From Saprospiraceae bacterium (GTDB taxonomy: Bacteria > Bacteroidota > Bacteroidia > Chitinophagales > Saprospiraceae): DNA of 64,000 bases. This document shows positions 53,638-61,212 of the stretch, piece after piece (positions within the stretch are counted from its first letter, which is position 1; the number at the start of each line of letters is the position of its first letter). A model generated the notes under the pieces. It ran no database searches, was not told the DNA's origin, and saw only the letters and a list, made by a program, of their open reading frames with translations. The stretch covers positions 372,001-436,000 of the forward strand of contig JADJXG010000001.1 of NCBI GenBank assembly GCA_016715965.1. Direction: 5' to 3'. The translations under genes and the position numbers were made by a program.

Positions 53638-54051
53638 TCAATATTTTAGGTTATCTTTTGATATCAGCTTTTTGTTGTAGACCCTTTTAAAGTCCAGACT
53701 GGTGTTTCCGAAGTTTATTAAAAGTCCATCAGCAATGTTGTATGCTTCCAGGTAGTTTATGGCTTGTGCTTTATGAACACCTTCCAGTTTCTCGATGGCT
53801 TTTAATTCCACCATCACTTTTTCTTCCACAAAAAAATCAACCCTGCGTGTTCCAATTTGCTCCTCACGGTAAAATATGGGCATTTCTAACTCCCGCTGAA
53901 AGGAAATATTTTCATAAGCCAATTCGATTGCCAATGCTCTTTGATAAATTACTTCCTGAAATCCATTCCCAAGTGTCGAATGGACTTTCATAGCACAACC
54001 GATAATCTTGTGCGTCAGTTTATCAATTTCACTTTCATTAATCCTGTCCAT
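53638..54051 (-). CDS. GxxExxY protein, cassette 2
   Basis: 137 residues from ATG 54051, which shares its A with the hsdM stop (TGATG). Same family as the gene at 51909-52337: GNGFQEVIYQRALAIELAYENISFQRELEMPIFYREEQIGTRRVDFFVEEKVMVELKAI. The first codons (MDRINE) arise from the ACAGGATTA core of the hairpin repeat. Its place between hsdM and hsdS is unusual for a type I operon and, with the hairpin next to it, points to insertion. Function unknown. Confidence 0.85.
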   Translation of the reverse strand: MDRINESEIDKLTHKIIGCAMKVHSTLGNGFQEVIYQRALAIELAYENISFQRELEMPIFYREEQIGTRRVDFFVEEKVMVELKAIEKLEGVHKAQAINYLEAYNIADGLLINFGNTSLDFKRVYNKKLISKDNLKY

Positions 54052-56129
54052 CAAATAATCTCTTTAATGGTGTTCTGAATTTGGTTTGCTAAGTTGATGG
54101 CTTCTTCGTTCAATCCTTCCAACTCAATATGTATTTCGTTCAGGCGTTCTTCGTAGTCAAAGTCCTCATCGGTGCTGGTATCCACACCTACATACCGGCC
54201 CGGGCTCAGGCTCCAGTCTTTGGCTTCTATTTCTTTTTGGGTTACCACTTTGCAAAGTCCTTCCACATCGGTATAAACACCTTCGGGGAAACGGCTTGTA
54301 AGCCAATGGGCTTGTTTGTAGAAATATTCGGTTTCGTGCAATAAGCCGGGTTCTTCTTCATCGGGGTTGCCGCTGAGTTGCTGTTGCAGGGTTTTCAGTT
54401 GGTCGAGTTGTTCTTTCAGGCCAAATTCTTTCCAGTCTTTGTTTTTGCTCAGTTGGTATTCTTTGGCGGCTGTGCTTATGGCATCCAATAATTGCTTAAT
54501 GAGTTTGTCTTGTGGTTTGCGGAGTGCCTTTGTCTGGAACACGATTTTCTCGATTATGGGATTGGCAGGATTATCAAGTAAAGCAATGTCAGAAATCAAC
54601 TTGTTTTGTAAGGCGAAAATGACATTGGCTTCATTTAGTAAATCATTCCATTCTGGAATAATCCTGTCTATCTTCAAATCCTGCGAATCCTGTTCAAGAC
54701 TGAATGTGCTTACGTTTTTCAACACTTTCTGCAATTGCTTTTGCAGTTCGGTGCTTGCTTCGGCTGTTTCTTTGGCTAATTCGGCAGACGTTTGCAAATA
54801 GCTATTTACCGTGCTTTCAAACTTATTAGTATTGCCTCTATACAGGTTTACAATGCAAATCAGGTTTTGCAATTGCTCGGGGCTAAAGTCGTTTACCTTG
54901 CTTGTTACCTTGCGGTAAATTTTTCGGGCATCGAGCATCAGGACTTTATCACTTTTCTTTTTGTCGTTCTCTTTCCCACGGTCAAAAAACCACAGGGTGC
55001 AAGGCAATGAACGGGTATAGAAAAAGTTGTTGCCAATCGCCATCATCACATCTACAGAGCCTGTTTTTACCAACTTCTCCCGTATGTCTTTTTCGCTGTG
55101 TCCGGCATCACTGGCAGATGAAGCCATTACAAAACCTGCTCTGCCTGTTGGTTTCAGGTAATTGTAGAAATACTGAATCCACAAATAATTGGCGTTATCG
55201 TTTTTCGGCAGATTTACTTTGCCGTCTAAAATCAAACGTGGGTCTTTCTTTACGGCATCTTTGGCTTTGTCCACACCATCCACATTAAACGGTGGGTTTG
55301 CCATTACAAAATCAGCACCGCTCACAAGGTCGTGTTTGTCTTCGTAAAAAGTATTGCCTTCCTGTATGTTGCCTTCCAGTCCGTGCACTGCCAGGTTCAT
55401 CTTGGCGAGTTTGGTATTGAGTTCGGCTTTTTCCTGTCCGTAAAAAGTAACTTTCTCAGCAGGTTTCAGTCCTTCGCTTTCTATGAAATAGCCCGTTTGC
55501 ACAAACATACCCGCACTGCCGCAGGCAGGGTCGAACACAATGCCGTGGTCGGGTTCTATGACGTTCACAATAGTTTGCACCAAACTCATAGGCGTAAAAA
55601 ATTCTCCGCCTTCCTGTGCACCGGTCATTGCAAATTTGTTGAGGAAGTATTCGTAAATCTTTCCGAACAAATCGCCTTCGGCTTTCTGCAAAACTTCTTT
55701 ATTGAAAATGCGGAGCAGTTCCAGCAACAGGTCTTTACTGAAAATGGAAAAGTTTTTGGGCAATACGCCTTTGAGGTTGTCGTATTCGTCCTCAATCAGT
55801 TTCATAGCGTTGTCTATCGCTTCGCCTATGTCGGCACTTTCGGGCAATGAAACCAAATAGTCAAACTGTGCCTTGTCGGGCAGGAACATGGCGTTGCGTT
55901 CTTCAAAGTCTTTTTTGGTTACGGGTCGTCTGCCACGCTGCGGATGCACAGGCAAATCCTTTTCTACTTCTACTTTTACTTTTTGAAAGCGGTTGTAGGC
56001 GTGTCGTAAAAATATCAGTCCCAATACAGGCATTGAGTATTCTGAAGCAGTCAGTTTACTGTTTGCTCTTAACTGGTCGGCTGCTCTCCACAGTTCAGCT
56101 TCTAATTTTCTAAGTTGTTTTCCTTGCAT
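54051..56129 (-). CDS. hsdM: Type I restriction-modification system DNA methyltransferase
   Basis: 692 residues; longer than E. coli HsdM. N-terminal helical domain (LRKLEAELWRAADQLRAN ... PVLGLIFLRHAYNRF) then an N6-adenine methylase: SAM motif I FDPACGSAGMF and catalytic motif IV NPPFNV (N-P-P-F). The C-terminal third includes a stretch (about 480-530) encoded by an imperfect palindrome (54532-54700), apparently an in-frame insertion. HsdM with HsdS methylates host DNA for protection. First gene of the operon, with a good promoter at 56159-56190. Confidence 0.94.
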   Translation of the reverse strand: MQGKQLRKLEAELWRAADQLRANSKLTASEYSMPVLGLIFLRHAYNRFQKVKVEVEKDLPVHPQRGRRPVTKKDFEERNAMFLPDKAQFDYLVSLPESADIGEAIDNAMKLIEDEYDNLKGVLPKNFSIFSKDLLLELLRIFNKEVLQKAEGDLFGKIYEYFLNKFAMTGAQEGGEFFTPMSLVQTIVNVIEPDHGIVFDPACGSAGMFVQTGYFIESEGLKPAEKVTFYGQEKAELNTKLAKMNLAVHGLEGNIQEGNTFYEDKHDLVSGADFVMANPPFNVDGVDKAKDAVKKDPRLILDGKVNLPKNDNANYLWIQYFYNYLKPTGRAGFVMASSASDAGHSEKDIREKLVKTGSVDVMMAIGNNFFYTRSLPCTLWFFDRGKENDKKKSDKVLMLDARKIYRKVTSKVNDFSPEQLQNLICIVNLYRGNTNKFESTVNSYLQTSAELAKETAEASTELQKQLQKVLKNVSTFSLEQDSQDLKIDRIIPEWNDLLNEANVIFALQNKLISDIALLDNPANPIIEKIVFQTKALRKPQDKLIKQLLDAISTAAKEYQLSKNKDWKEFGLKEQLDQLKTLQQQLSGNPDEEEPGLLHETEYFYKQAHWLTSRFPEGVYTDVEGLCKVVTQKEIEAKDWSLSPGRYVGVDTSTDEDFDYEERLNEIHIELEGLNEEAINLANQIQNTIKEII
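54532..54700. repeat. Imperfect palindrome embedded in hsdM
   Basis: The left arm (54532-54574) starts GTCTGGAACACGATT and ends GGCAGGATTAT. The right arm (54658-54700) starts ATAATCCTG and ends CCTGTTCAAGAC. Arms of about 43 bases pair with mismatches and enclose 83 bases, all in frame with hsdM. The ends share the GTCTGAAC-type core with the GxxExxY cassette repeats. Confidence 0.65.
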
Positions 56130-56158
56130 TTATTCTTTTCAGTGTCTTGTTAATATGT

Positions 56159-56190
56159 CAAATTTATCATTCTTATTGGTAAGTAGGCAA
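56159..56190 (-). promoter_or_regulatory. Promoter of the hsd operon
   Basis: On the minus strand, TTG (56190-56188), 21-base spacer, TAAATTTG (56166-56159). It predicts a leader of about 23 bases to hsdM ATG 56129. Confidence 0.55.
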
Positions 56191-56244
56191 AAAATACCTT
56201 CTTGAAAAATCGGGACAGGCTTTCTTGGTTTTGCGAAGGGTTGG

Positions 56245-56266
56245 CTTCCCGCTGGAGCGGGACAAG
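56245..56266. repeat. REP-like palindrome, right of the hsd operon
   Basis: CTTCCCGC-tgga-GCGGGACAAG, the same family as 47126-47148. Confidence 0.5.
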
Positions 56267-56304
56267 TCGTGCGGTGGGGAAAATAAAAAATACAGAAGGG
56301 TCGG

Positions 56305-56322
56305 TCCCGATAGCAATCGGGA
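56305..56322. repeat. Palindrome TCCCGATAGCAATCGGGA
   Basis: 7-bp perfect stem with a 4-base loop. Similar TCCCGAT...ATCGGGA hairpins are common between genes in Bacteroidota. Confidence 0.5.
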
Positions 56323-56571
56323 TCTGCTTACTCGTTGTCCGTTTGGAATATGGCCAGTATGTTGGTCACCTGTCAAAATGGTTTAATTTTTCTGTTTTTG
56401 TCGTTCATTTTATTGTTGTCGTGTCGTTTTACACTTGCAGGTAACTGTTAGGTACTCGCGACGTGCCGCATTTTCCTAAAGACCAAGAGTAAAAAATACA
56501 TTCCATTGTTTGTCAAGAGTGAAATATGAATCTTTTAAGCGGCATGATCGCAAGTACAATGTTGCATGCGG

Positions 56572-56674
56572 TTACTTTATATGTTTACCATTTACCCACA
56601 TTCTAAATTTATTTTTGCTTGCAAATAATTCGTTAGAGTTTTTAAATGCAACTTTACTAGATTTTCCGTCTAAC
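56572..56674 (-). pseudogene. C-terminal end of the interrupted caspase-like gene
   Basis: This 103-base stretch, read on the minus strand, continues the frame of the gene at 58141-58778 if the IS (56675-58140) and one AAC target copy are removed. It supplies LDGKSSKVAFKNS through FRMWVNGKHIK and a TAA stop at 56574-56572. Confidence 0.8.
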
Positions 56675-56722
56675 TGAAGTGGTCCAAGAAAATGGTACAC
56701 AAATCTAACTTAAATTTGTGTT

Positions 56723-57022
56723 ATGGATCAATCAAAGACAAACAATCGGAGGAGGAGGTACGATACCGAGTTTAAGCTTAATGCCATTCATTTGCTCGAA
56801 TCCGGGAGGAACGCTAGCGAATTAGCTGATTCTCTTGGCGTTAGTAAGCAAATGCTTTACAATTGGCGTAGTCAAATCAGGATTACCAGGAATGCTTCCG
56901 TCCAGCCAGGAACAAATAATCCTTATACTGAACTTGAACAGCTCCGTAAGAAATTAAGGGATGTTGAAATGGAAAGGGATATTTTAAAAAAAGCCTTGAA
57001 CATTTTCAGCCGGCAGACATGA
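56723..57022 (+). CDS. IS3-family transposase OrfA
   Basis: 99 residues. HTH_Tnp_1-like N-terminus (RRRRYDTEFKLNAIHLLESGRNASELADSLGVSKQMLYNWR) binds the IS ends, followed by a leucine zipper (LEQLRKKLRDVEMERDILKKAL). A run of seven A then G (56986-56993) gives an A-AAA-AAA-G slippery site; a -1 shift leads into the orfB frame without a stop, as in other IS3 members. The stop also overlaps the orfB ATG (ATGA). Confidence 0.9.
   Translation: MDQSKTNNRRRRYDTEFKLNAIHLLESGRNASELADSLGVSKQMLYNWRSQIRITRNASVQPGTNNPYTELEQLRKKLRDVEMERDILKKALNIFSRQT
56986..56993 (+). other. Programmed -1 frameshift site in the IS
   Basis: AAAAAAAG near the end of orfA. After a -1 slip the frame reads SLEHFQPAD and then enters OrfB at its Met, producing an OrfAB fusion, the active transposase of IS3 elements. 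Confidence 0.6.
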
Positions 57023-57909
57023 AACCAAAAGCTGAATTTATCCAGAGTCTAAGCGGTGTGTATCCTACTAACAAGCTTTGCAAGATGATGAATATTCCAA
57101 GGAATACTTTGTATCATTTTATCCACAGGAGGGATTCTCCCACTAAACATTTGGGATTAAGAGACCGAATAAAATCCGTATTTGACTCTCATATGAATAG
57201 GTATGGAAGTCGTAGAATTAAAATGGAATTAGCCGTAAAATATTCAAAAAATGTTAGCCGCCATTTGATTCGCAAATGTATGAAGGAACAAAATTTGAAA
57301 GCAATCCAGCCAAAGAGTTTTGTTCCAAAAACAACTGATTCCACCGGGACCAAATTTCCTGCACCCAATTTACTTCTTGATTTTGGAAAGGCGCAAAAAC
57401 CAAATGAAGTATGGGTTGGTGACATTACCTACATTCCTTTAAAGAATGGCCAATGGGCCTATCTTTCAACTTGGATTGATACTTATTTGCATAAAGTAGT
57501 GGGCTGGGATGTTCAGACTCATATGAGAAGCGAACTGGTTATTTCAGCCTTCAATAAAGCAAAACTGAAATGCATCCAAAATAAATTAAGTGTGATTGTC
57601 CATTCTGACCGAGGAACGCAGTACTCTAGTAAAGATTTCAAAAATGCCATTAAAGGAAATAGACAAAGTATGACTCGCAAAAACGAAGTTTATGACAACG
57701 CAATTGCCGAATCATTTTTCTCAAGGCTCAAATGCGAATGCATTAGAGGTACTGTATTTGATGATTTGGATCAATTAAGATTCACTCTGTTTGAATACAT
57801 AGATGGCTATTACAACACAATCAGAAGGCATTCATCCATTCAATACTATACACCCTTAGAATTTGAAAATATTTATTATTCGAAAAATCAATTCACTCAT
57901 TGCAACTAA
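57019..57909 (+). CDS. IS3-family transposase OrfB (DDE integrase)
   Basis: 296 residues. HTH_21-like N-terminal part, then an rve/integrase core with the complete catalytic triad: Asp in WVGDITYIP, Asp in VHSDRGTQY and Glu in NAIAESFFSRLK. It ends in HSSIQYYTPLEFE. It cuts and joins the IS ends by a copy-out circle mechanism known for the family. All catalytic residues are intact, so the element may still be active. Confidence 0.93.
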   Translation: MKPKAEFIQSLSGVYPTNKLCKMMNIPRNTLYHFIHRRDSPTKHLGLRDRIKSVFDSHMNRYGSRRIKMELAVKYSKNVSRHLIRKCMKEQNLKAIQPKSFVPKTTDSTGTKFPAPNLLLDFGKAQKPNEVWVGDITYIPLKNGQWAYLSTWIDTYLHKVVGWDVQTHMRSELVISAFNKAKLKCIQNKLSVIVHSDRGTQYSSKDFKNAIKGNRQSMTRKNEVYDNAIAESFFSRLKCECIRGTVFDDLDQLRFTLFEYIDGYYNTIRRHSSIQYYTPLEFENIYYSKNQFTHCN

Positions 57910-57970
57910 TATGGAAACAAAACATGACTTTGCATTTTTACCCTTAGACGAGGACCAAGCTTATTGCGGA

Positions 57971-58045
57971 CAAAATGTCAAGAGTTCCGCCGACCTCTTT
58001 ATTCTGTATTCTTCCGGCGGAACTCGACTTGCTCTTGACATTTTG
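57971..58045. repeat. Nested inverted repeats in the 3' segment of the IS
   Basis: Outer pair CAAAAT...CAAGAG (57971-57984) and CTCTTG...ATTTTG (58032-58045), 14 bp perfect; inner pair TTCCGCCG (57985-57992) and CGGCGGAA (58015-58022), 8 bp perfect. The structure lies between orfB and the right IS end. Confidence 0.75.
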
Positions 58046-58106
58046 GGAGCAATGCTTATCTTTGTCGCAGGGGTAAAATGTGTACTAATTTTATTTTTTA
58101 ACTAAA

Positions 58107-58778
58107 TTAGATCAGTGTCCCATTTATTGGTACCATGTCAAACAAATGTTTAATCAAATAGGTTTGAACAAATTGAGAGGCTTCAGCTCCATGTATACTT
58201 TGAAACGGAGCAATAAAGTCAATACATTTGTTTGATTGAGAAATATTATGTCCAAAGTTTTTGTATCCAGTTTTACAACACAAGGAAATAATATGCTTTG
58301 GAGGGCAACTACTCTTATCAAAAGTATCTCTAAGCTCTGTTGCTTCAATTTCATCACTTACCGCAAATGTTATTCCGTTTTGCGAACCATGCCCGATTAA
58401 TATTAAATACGAATAGCTACAAGAATAGTAATCCCATAATTTTTCAAATTCTTCAAATGATCTACAAAATAATGATAATATGCAATCATCTGGCAAAAGC
58501 AATCTAGAAAATTGCAATACTGATTTTCGCAAAGGTTCCAATAATGTGCTTTCGGAAGCAATGTCTCCAATAGTAATAATTATGATACCAGTATTAGTAT
58601 GTGCACAAGAACTCCCAAAGTATTCAGATTCTTCTCCATATGGTAAACTTACTTTAATAGATTTTTTTCTTGTATGAGTTACATTTGTACGGTATAATGA
58701 ATATGGCCAGTCTTTTAATTTATCTATTTTGGAAGCTGGCACAAAGACTTCATCATTTTTCCTGAATTTATTTGACAT
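58107..58778 (-). pseudogene. Caspase/CHAT-like peptidase, interrupted by IS
   Basis: The remaining frame encodes 223 residues, of which the first 212 are native and the last 11 (FDMVPINGTLI) come from the IS end. Clan CD peptidase marks: a strand ending in His-Gly (SYLILIGHG, His130) and a strand ending in Cys (HIISLCCKTGY, Cys167 or Cys168), spaced as in caspases and CHAT domains. N-terminal strands (TGIIIITIGD) fit the same fold. Such peptidases often act as death effectors in phage defence. The intact gene would encode 245 residues ending at 56572. The dyad is retained, but the C-terminal 33 residues are lost. Confidence 0.7.
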
Positions 58779-59225
58779 ACTGTGTATTTAATCGCTGGTA
58801 ACGTTTTGCAGCTACCCGAAGGTGGCGATTTTCGCACCAACTTTCATTCGGAGAACTACCGTTCAAATATACACAAAACTGTCCTACGAAGCACGTCACA
58901 GCCACTTTTGGGTAGGTGCTGTTATAGCCAGTGGTTCTGTCCTTCGAGTTATTGTCCACCTTGACTTTCAGCGATTTTAAAAGTCCGTTTACTTGTCCCT
59001 AAAAACGATTTATTGTCTGTCGGCTATGAGCGGTCGGGAAAGATTTAATTTTTGCGAAGCGAGTGAATTTTACTGTCTTACCGTGCGGTTGATTTTGGCA
59101 TAGCTTTTTGTTTGCAGGTCGGATTTAGCTCTTTGCCGCCCGCAGGAACGAGGACGGCAATGTGCTAAAAGTGTGTAGGCACAAAAAGTATGACAAAAAG
59201 AAGCGTTGGCTTTATTTGTTCTATT
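58779..59225. other. Intergenic region at the right edge of the defence island, 447 bases
   Basis: No gene recognised. It contains a short hairpin (TTGCCG/CGGCAA, 59133-59160) and a TAGCTTTTTGTTTGCAG stretch (59101-59117) resembling one at 47022-47042. Confidence 0.45.
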
Positions 59226-61112
59226 TTACTCTTTGAAATTCATTAATCTCAAACTTGTCAAAATTACGATTAGCGTTACCCCAACGTCTGCTGCTATTGC
59301 GAAAACTAAGTTGCTGTAACCAATAAACGCAAGAGTTATAAAAATCAGTTTGACTGCTATTGCTCCAATAGTGTTGAATTTTATTCTTTGTAGCGTTTTT
59401 TTGCTTAAACGAATAAGAAATGGAATAAGTGAAAGTTTATCGTTCATCAATGCAATGTTTGCTGTTTCTATGGCGGTGTCGCTTCCTGCTGCTCCCATTG
59501 CTATCCCTACGGTGGATTGTGCTAATGCTGGTGCATCGTTTATTCCGTCACCTACCATTGCCACTTTTCCGTATTGCTGCAAAAGTTCTTTGATTTTTTC
59601 AGCTTTGTTTTCGGGCAACATATTTCCGAATATTTTTTTAATACCTACTTGCTCTGCTACATAGAGTGCTGCCTTTTCGTTGTCGCCTGTAAGCATAATG
59701 GGCTCAATGTTCAGAATTTCCAATACTTTTAATGCTGCTGAACTGTCGGGTTTTATTTCGTCCATTAATCCTATAATTCCTGCTACTCCGTTACCGAAAC
59801 TTACCACCACACTCGTTTTTCCTTGTGCTGAAAGCTCCGCAACAATTTTTTCTGCTTCACTGTCTGTGTGTTGATGTTCTTTAATGAAATCCAACTTGCC
59901 TACATAAATTGTTTCGTCCTCACATACCAAACATTTTGCGGTTGCTCCTTTTCCCATCACACTTTGGAACGCCTCTGTTTTGTGTGGTTCAAAACCTTCT
60001 TTGCGGCTTGTGTCAACTATAGCTTGTGCCAACGGATGCTCAGAAAATATTTCTGCTCCTGCGGTGCAAGCCAGCAATTCTTCACGACTTGTTCCGTTTA
60101 ATGGAATTACATCACTGACAATTGGATTGCCGTAAGTGATGGTTCGTGTTTTGTCTAATGCGATGGCTTTAATGTTTGCCAATACTTCCAAATATTTTCC
60201 TCCTTTAACCAAAGCTCCTTTAGCTGATGCGTTACCGATAGCAGCATAAATGGCAACAGGTGTTGAGATGACCAATGCACACGGACAAGCAATGACTAAA
60301 AGTGTTATTGCCTGTTGCAGCCAATGACTAAGGTCTAAGTGCAGAATAAAAACAGGAATGATAAACAAAAAAACAGCAAGTGCAAGCATTACAGGTGTAT
60401 AATACTTTGCAAATTGCTGAATGAATTTTTGTGTTTCACTTTTATTGGCAGCCGCTTCAAAAGTGAGGCGAACGATTTTTGAGAAGGTGGTGTCCATAGA
60501 AAGTTTGGTTGTTTCCATTTCTATGAAACCATTTTTATTGAGAGTTCCCGCAAAAAGATTGTCGCCTGTGTGTTTGTCTTTTGGGATGGGTTCGCCTGTG
60601 ATGGCAGCTTCGTCAACACTGGTTTCTCCCGAAATAATCTTACCGTCAAGCGGAATCATTTCACCGGGTTTTACCTGAATGATGGTTCCTACTGCAATTT
60701 TATCAATAGGAATTGTGGAGTTCTGTGATTTTACAAAAGCGGTCTTGGGTGCTTTGCTCACTAATTCATCTAAGGCAGATTTTGAATTTTCTATTCCAAT
60801 ATCTTCTAATCTTTCTCCCAATACATATAACACAACCAAAACGGCTGCTTCGGGAAATTCTTTTAGATAGAATGCACCGATTACTGCTATCAGCATAAGC
60901 AAATTGATATTGCTGAACTGTAACTTGAAGATGGCCTTTACTCCATTCCATAAAACTTTATAGCCAATACCTAAAATAAAGGCTGCAAAAATAAATGGAG
61001 CATAAGGCATAGGTATGTTAATGCCTATGATGGATAAAACTTCTAATGCAACCACAATGGCGATTGCGAAAAGAAGAAAAAGAAATTTTTTATCGTTGAA
61101 TGGTAATTTCAT
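59226..61112 (-). CDS. Heavy-metal P1B-type ATPase (Zn/Cd/Pb exporter type)
   Basis: 628 residues without an N-terminal HMA metal-binding domain. About eight membrane helices; the metal site CPC is in VIACPCALVIS; the actuator loop is VDEAAITGEPIPK; HP-locus SEHPLAQAIV; hinge MVGDGINDAPALAQ. The phosphorylation motif reads ALDKTRTITYG: Arg replaces the Gly of DKTGT. The Asp that is phosphorylated is kept. It exports Zn2+, Cd2+ or Pb2+ across the inner membrane. It follows the CzcB-like gene by about 100 bases and forms a metal-resistance unit with it. Confidence 0.9.
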   Translation of the reverse strand: MKLPFNDKKFLFLLFAIAIVVALEVLSIIGINIPMPYAPFIFAAFILGIGYKVLWNGVKAIFKLQFSNINLLMLIAVIGAFYLKEFPEAAVLVVLYVLGERLEDIGIENSKSALDELVSKAPKTAFVKSQNSTIPIDKIAVGTIIQVKPGEMIPLDGKIISGETSVDEAAITGEPIPKDKHTGDNLFAGTLNKNGFIEMETTKLSMDTTFSKIVRLTFEAAANKSETQKFIQQFAKYYTPVMLALAVFLFIIPVFILHLDLSHWLQQAITLLVIACPCALVISTPVAIYAAIGNASAKGALVKGGKYLEVLANIKAIALDKTRTITYGNPIVSDVIPLNGTSREELLACTAGAEIFSEHPLAQAIVDTSRKEGFEPHKTEAFQSVMGKGATAKCLVCEDETIYVGKLDFIKEHQHTDSEAEKIVAELSAQGKTSVVVSFGNGVAGIIGLMDEIKPDSSAALKVLEILNIEPIMLTGDNEKAALYVAEQVGIKKIFGNMLPENKAEKIKELLQQYGKVAMVGDGINDAPALAQSTVGIAMGAAGSDTAIETANIALMNDKLSLIPFLIRLSKKTLQRIKFNTIGAIAVKLIFITLAFIGYSNLVFAIAADVGVTLIVILTSLRLMNFKE

Positions 61113-61212
61113 TGTTTTTGAGTTTTAATATGGTGGGCGAGAGGTCTTGATAATGAAAATCCTCTGTGATGTGAAGAAAAAGAAATCAAGCCTCCGCCCA
61201 TATATGTTTTAG

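Larger units (their letters stand above)
56130..56571. other. Intergenic region upstream of the hsd operon, 442 bases
   Basis: Holds the hsd promoter and two palindromes (56245-56266, 56305-56322). No coding potential apart from the end of the interrupted peptidase gene that begins at 56572. Confidence 0.5.
56675..58140 (+). mobile_element. Complete IS3-family insertion sequence
   Basis: 1466 bases. Imperfect terminal inverted repeats (56675-56700 and 58115-58140) match at 19 of 26 positions and end in TGA...TCA. A 3-base target duplication AAC flanks the element (56672-56674 and 58141-58143). It contains orfA, orfB and a 205-base 3' segment with nested inverted repeats. Insertion split a caspase-like gene. 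Confidence 0.9.

Noticed and set aside
56440..56470. attC-like GTTAGGT motif suggesting an integron cassette
   Set aside because: No matching RYYYAAC partner or hairpin at a suitable distance, and no integrase in the window.
57911..58105. 64-codon frame at the end of the IS
   Set aside because: It lies over the nested palindrome, which can explain its open frame; kept only as an alternative in the findings.
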